Of a stretch of DNA of 64,000 nt, positions 58,253 through 64,000 are shown piece by piece. Location: the NCBI GenBank assembly GCA_020746105.1, contig CM036617.1, positions 140,705,845 through 140,769,844 on the forward strand, in the 5' to 3' direction. Source of the DNA: Trogon surrucura. Taxonomy: Eukaryota > Chordata > Aves > Trogoniformes > Trogonidae. The number at the start of each line of letters is the position of its first letter. Within the stretch, counting starts at the first letter, position 1. The notes under the pieces were generated by a model, which saw only the letters and a program-made list of their open reading frames with translations, was not told where the DNA came from and did no database searches. Position numbers and translations under genes: made by a program.

Positions 58253-61200
58253 AATGGACTACTTTTTAAGAAAAAAAAAATTAAATATTTAGCTGTGTAA
58301 GTTCAGGTGTTAAAAGTTGTTTTTACCACAGTAAAAGGTATATCAGGTTTTTATTCTCAAATAAAAATCCATACACTGATTTCTCAGAGAATTTCTGCAT
58401 CCTTAGAACTTCAAAAACCGTGCAATATATAAAATTAAATGTCTAAAAGCACATGAGGAACATTGCTTAGGACACTACCTTTTGACTTCACTCAGGTGAA
58501 ATGTTTGCTAGTAGTTTTAATTAATAATTCAACAATTATTAGCTATTGCAATTGCTGTAAGAAAGATTTAAATTTTTTCTCTGCATTATTTCACATGGCC
58601 ATCTGTGTTTTGCAGACAAATTAAGTCATTAGCCTGTGAGATCATATTGCTCTTTGGGGCAAAGCCTGTGCTCCTCTGTGTGACAAGAATAAGGGGGCTT
58701 GGTGCAGAGACAAGCTCCTAAATGCTTTAGTGATACAGTTGCCAAGTTACTAGGACAGCATATTTCTGAAATACACCTTCCTCCTAAGCTTGTTACCATC
58801 AGTTTTCTTAGTCACTTTTCCTTGCTAATGAATCATCAAATCATCAGCATCTGTTAATTAAAGTCCTCCCTCTGACAAGGACGGATGGGACTGCCTTCGG
58901 TGGAACTGCTCAGTGCTTGTGAATATAGGTATGAACATCATTCTGTGCGAGAGTAAGGGTCTTAAAAACTTTATAAGTTTTATAATACAACTTTCCTTTG
59001 TTGTAAACATTGTATTTTTAAAAAGCCATTTCTTTCCTTATGATATAAAGTACCATCCACTGAAGATGAATTACTCACATCATCAAGTCCAGCCAGTGTA
59101 TGAATAGTTCATCCTTTGGCTGTGTCTTTGGCATGTCTTGGTACTACAGGCACAGCCAGTTTAACTCACTAAACATCTGGAAACATGTCTATTCAGGGTG
59201 AGCTTATAGTTTGTAATAAAAAAAAGTGTTCCACTGACTTTGTGGAATGAGTTTTATTTTAAGATTATGATTTTTACATGTGCTTTTATAGCAGTAAATT
59301 TCTGAGAACTGTATGGGTGGAGATATGACTTATGAAAGGCGAAATCTATGCTTTCTTGCCTGCTATCATAGATGGGATCTCTCCCCAAAATCACATGCTG
59401 CCAAAACATACAGTTCGAGAATATGAGTGCTATCTCTAAATTAGTTTTCAGTTGAGTTTTGTTTTAATAGTCCATTTTCAGACATGACATTTTATTGCAA
59501 TCAGGGGAAGAGCAACATGTTAAACTCTTGTTTTTCATCTGTGTAATTGAAAGCAGCCGCGTTAGTGAAATCCAAGATGAAAATCCATAAACTAGCTTAT
59601 CAAGTTACTGCAGTGTATTTACACTGTTCTGTCAGATGTGAGGCATTTTCTGATAGCAGGTCAATGCATTTTCAAAAGTTATGCATTTATTGTTGCACAT
59701 TAGCCCATTCTGCAAGGTTCATATCAACTTTACATGTGTTTTTAATAAATAGTTGTGTTAAGACCAGCTTGTACAGTACTTTTATTGACATTTTCTGAAA
59801 TGAAAGATGGGTCTTAGCCCTCTGGCACTTCACAGAATTAGTTACTTGGCACCAAAAAATCAAGTTTTGTTTTGTGAGTTATGGATACATTTAAAGAAGT
59901 AGGTGGCAAAATCATTCACTAAATGGAGATTAGGGAGTTACTAGATGCAGTAAAATATCCATCGAGAATAAAAGGGCATGACACAGAGAAGGTGAAGAAG
60001 ATCTGAATCAAAAAAAATCAGGGCACAGGCAAGAATTTTAATGGTAGCATAGAGTGGTTTAGTACAAAGGAATTAAATGAACAAAAGCTTTTGTGAAAAA
60101 GGTAGCAAAAGGTGATGGTTGACAGTGACAGGGAGTAAGGAACATGAGTGAAGTTAGGAAAGAATGAAATAAGCAGGTCATTTCAGCCAGAATAGAAAAA
60201 TCTTTTGTAAAGCACTTGGGAAGTGTCAGGCATGTGTATTTACATGGAGATTTGATGCAAGGAAGTAGGCCAGGTGTTGAGAGTTTAATAGTGAAGTCAT
60301 CACATATAATTAAACTGGGAGAGTGGATAACATTGCTCCAAAATAAGAGGAGGAGGCAGACCTGCAGGCTGAGAAATAGTAGAAAAATTGGCCACGAAGA
60401 CGTCCATGAAGGAGTCGTCAGGAGCAAAAGGGAAAACAGAGGAAGAGGGCATCAGAAGCAAAAAGAGTATCAAGGAGAGAAGGGGTCAGTACAGGTAAAG
60501 AATTACTGGCAATAGTAGTTTGTGAGTAGAAATTAGTTTAGAAATGCTCAGAATAATGTCAAGTAAGCGGAGAAGGAATAGTCAAAGTAGTACCTGCAAA
60601 AATGATGTACTGGGTAATTGACAGTGACAGGGAGAGTGCACGCAGTAAGGAAAATGTTGTGACAGTAACCTGCCTGTTTTTCAGTCTTGGTGAGGATTCT
60701 TGTCCTGCTGAAACCATCTCTGGCAAGGCACTGGGACAGTCCAGTAGAAGTTATGTTGAAATTCTTCTCTGATCAAAAGGATGAAACAGTTCCAAAGAAG
60801 GATCACCAGTGCTAATGCTTTCCAGAATACACGGGCACATCTTTGGTTAATACAGTTAATGAAGCTCCTTGCCTTCACTTTTTTAAACAAATAACTTTCC
60901 CCCCAGCACTCACGAGTAGTTTGTCTCTGCTTTGTACTTAGTATAACCTCCTTTATACTTAAAAGGTGTGAGAAACTACCCCTTGGATTTCAAGTGCTGT
61001 TGGATTTTAAGAAGAACCTAGATTTCTAGATTCTCAGGAATTCTCATTCAAATGTTTCTCAGTTAATCAAACTAATGAAAAATTTTCCTTCAAAAAATGC
61101 TGAATGACATCCCTACTGAAGTTTCGACTAGTTACTGCAAAAGTATAGGAGGCACGTTATCTTCTGGATTAGGGTAGCACCCACAGATGGCCCATCTGCA

Positions 61201-63702
61201 AGATGTTTCCCACTAAAGGGTTTGCTTCTGAGTCTAGTCAAAGCCTTAAGTTTAGTAAGAAGGAAAGCCATACCTAAAGAAGCCAAAGTAAATGTACGGA
61301 TATAGAAATACTTTGTTGTATTCCAGCTTTTAGGGTGTTTCCTAGGATTAACTAAGCATTGGAAGGATGTAGTGTACAAATGCTACCAGCAGTGCTTTCA
61401 TTTGAAATATTACAATCTTCCAGCTTTGAAGCTCTTTTTATGGACTAAATTTCAAATGCTGAGTACTTTTAATATGAATACTTTGGCCAAAAAACCAGAA
61501 GAGCTAAATATCAATTTGCAGCTCAGTATACGTAATTTCAGAAATGAAGAAAATGTCAGGTAAGAGAGAAATTTAGCAATGTTTTCTCCAGAAGGAGACC
61601 TTCCCTGAATCATTGCTATATAATTATATGGAAAAAAAGGATTTTTATTTTCTCCTTGTTCTATAAAGTCTGCAGTTCCTTCTATACTTGAACCTTCTCC
61701 CATTGTGCTATAAATTTTATCCCATCTACTTAATGTGTCCAGACTAATCTTTAAATATGGCAGGAGTAGAATATCAGAATTTTTCATTGTCTTTTTTTTT
61801 TATATTCAGCAATAAACATGACTACAGAGTAGATAGATTTCACTTAAGCAATATGTATAAACATAGGTATACTTGCTAATTTTCTGGTCAGATGAAAATA
61901 GAAAAATCCCAGTGTGAAAATGTTTTTCCTGTAACCATTTCACGTTAGAAAATATATGAATGCTTGAGCATATATGTGTGTGATACTGAGACATGCTGTT
62001 TTCGCATACTCTTATATCCTTCCTAATTCAGTTGTTTCAGTTTGAATATATACATATACTTGGGCTCAATCCAAAGCTCTTTTAAGATGTCTAAAGATTG
62101 TCATTTACTGCAGTACATTTTGGATCATGGCCTTTATACAAATGAACAGGACTAATAATAGATTAATTGTAACGCTTGATATAAAACCTTTTTATCATAT
62201 GTATTTTTTTAAGATTTGAAATAAAGAGATCAAGAGAAGATAAAAATTTGTCCTTAAATGAGAAAGAAAAAGTGCCACTTCAGGCTGTCAGCAGCCTGTG
62301 AAGTAATTTCATTATTTGCATGATTTTTTTCATACAGTGAAGGACAAAATTTAGCATGTGCTTGTCAGAAAGAGCAGTTGCTGTTGTTCTGCCAATTATG
62401 AGTCTTTTTTGTAGGTCCACCTATGTCATCTGGATTGAGTCTGGGTTCTTTAGGCCACCTGTGTCTGTCAGAGCTGTGAATACACCCTCTTTTTTTATGT
62501 TCCTGTGAGTATGTAAAGTCCAGGACAGCCATTTCTTACATTACTAAGCTGTTTATGTGATGCTGACTCAGTAGACTCCAGTATTGTTTCTTTCAATATC
62601 TTCATGTCTTCTAGAAATCTCAGAACAGCCTTTAGTCTTCTAGTCTTAGTATCTTTAAAACTCCAAACTCCAGCCTCCTCACAGAAGTCCAAAAAATAAC
62701 CTATTCTGAAAGATGAAAAAAATTCGAGAAGAGACATCTACATGAAGTAGCAGTCTTCAGATGCACAGAAGGTTGTTGAAGTGTGTAAGAGCCTGTGTGT
62801 AAGGTGTAGTAACAGAAGAGTGGATGAATTTTAAATGGACTTCTGAAGTGGACAGTGAGGTAGTGTAATAAAAATTCTCAATCATTAGGAACATTGAAGC
62901 ACAAGAGCACATTGTCTAGAGAGGTTCTGGAATCACTTCATATAATTTTGAACAACTAGATAGAAATCTGCCTAGAACTGACCAGATTTTCTTAGTTCTG
63001 CCTGGAGTATGACAAGATAACCTCTTAAGGGCTCCTACATCCCTGTCTTTTGTGGTATTTTAATATGTGTGTATGATGCCTTGTAGTCTTCCTGCAATAA
63101 TATTTTCTAGTGTTTTAGTAGCCAGCTGCTAATTTTTTGAAAGATTTTGAATTATTTTTTTGTTAGACTTGAGACAAAATAAAAACCTCACAGTAAAGTA
63201 CTTACTTGCCCCATCAGAGAAAATAAGGCTTGTTGCAACATAGCATTACCTCCCTTAGGCCTGTCCTTCTCACCAAACTACCTCGTCCCCATCTATTGCC
63301 ATGAATGATGCTGAGAGCTTCTTTTATAAACTGCAGCCGCCTCATAAAATGAGGTTTGGCCATATCTGAAAAGTACCCCTAATTGTGTGATGACCACTGC
63401 TTGTGCTACCAGAGCCACATTCCCCATAAATGAGTGTTCTCCAGACTCAAGAATATTTCCAGTAAAATGTTGGCTGGTTTAAAACCAACCACAAAGCACA
63501 CTAATATACCAGGCATTTCCTTTAGGGGGCTGCTACTTTAGTTAGTGTGCTAACTGGGTTTCTTCAGTGATTGCAGTTATCCCAAAGTAATCACACCCAG
63601 CTGAGAATTATCTGAAGGTAAAGGTTCAAACCCTTCGAGCCTGTTTAGAGATAATATTGTATTTCTTAGCAGCACGTGAGCTGTGGGTGATTGCCTGGCA
63701 CA
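58253..63702 (+). other. FBLN1 intron 1, middle
   Basis: AT-rich intron. A plus-strand purine-rich stretch lies at about 59960-60660, in which GTTGACAGTGACAGGGAG-like sequence occurs twice (about 60117 and 60618). No second FBLN1 exon (Cys-rich anaphylatoxin-like domain) was found in the frames. No other gene recognised. Confidence 0.5.
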
Positions 63703-63917
63703 GGATCACAGAATGTTAGGGGTTGGAAGGGACCTTGAAAGATCATCTACTCCAGCCCTCCTGCCAGAGCAGGATCACCCAGAGTAAGTCACCCAGGAAC
63801 GCGTCCAGAGAAGGAGACTCCACAACCTCTCTGGGCAGCCTGTGCCAGGACTCTGTCACCCTCACAGTGAAAAAGTTTTTCCTCATGTTTTTGTGGAACC
63901 TCCTATGCTCCAGCTTG
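63703..63917 (-). mobile_element. CR1 fragment with internal deletion
   Basis: Antisense CR1 3' end (GGATCACAGAATGTTAGG, CTGCCAGAGCAGGATCACC, AACGCGTCCAGAGAAGGAGA). Compared with the copy at 56934 it lacks about 20-25 bases between the CGTCCAG and AGAAGGAG blocks. It stops at CTCCAGCTTGG. Confidence 0.9.
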
Positions 63918-64000
63918 GAAGAAGTGGTCCTTGAATACTAACCAACTGTCTTGGGCCGCTTTACCTCCTAGTACCCTGTCCCATGGGCTTTCCCCTAGGC
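63918..64000 (+). other. FBLN1 intron 1, end of window
   Basis: Short stretch after the last CR1. Nothing recognised. Confidence 0.4.

Overview
The window is nuclear DNA of a bird, most likely a songbird. Direct evidence is about fifteen CR1 LINE copies, mostly 5'-truncated and ending in the avian 8-bp tail (variants of ATTCTGTG/ATTCTATG). There are also two related ERVL-type LTRs and one tRNA-headed SINE with a CR1-like tail (33979-34153). From memory such SINEs (TguSINE1 type) were described from passerines, so the songbird placement is inference. Large introns, GT-AG splice sites and CpG islands fit a vertebrate.

Three genes are supported, in the order SMC1B(-) - RIBC2(+) - FBLN1(+), which matches the order I know from human chromosome 22q13. 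(1) At 1312-1420 is the first coding exon of SMC1B, the meiotic cohesin SMC, pointing left with the rest outside the window. (2) At 1805-17855 is a complete RIBC2 gene: seven coding exons, all GT-AG, phases closing exactly, giving 379 residues. It encodes a RIB43A-family protein of ciliary doublet microtubules. (3) At 55202-55277 is a signal-peptide exon with a strong donor, at the place where FBLN1 (fibulin-1) is expected; its remaining exons lie beyond the window.

Region by region: 1-356 is part of an ERVL-type LTR in SMC1B intron 1. 1421-1804 is a 384-bp GC-rich head-to-head promoter shared by a meiotic and a ciliary gene. 1805-17855 is RIBC2, whose introns hold nine CR1 pieces and a solo LTR. 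17856-55201 is about 37 kb of AT-rich intergenic DNA with old and young CR1 pieces, the SINE inserted in an older CR1, a MIR-like relic, a three-unit minisatellite and scattered old palindromic relics. About 54870-56080 is a CpG island over the FBLN1 first exon. 56934-58252 is a young CR1 in FBLN1 intron 1 with an uninterrupted 410-residue reverse-transcriptase frame. The rest is intron.

I see no CRISPR array, operon, prokaryotic system or convincing new gene family. The most useful points are the full RIBC2 gene model, the bidirectional promoter with candidate RFX and CRE-like sites, the nested SINE with a candidate target duplication, the open CR1 frame, and a few unexplained intergenic stretches.
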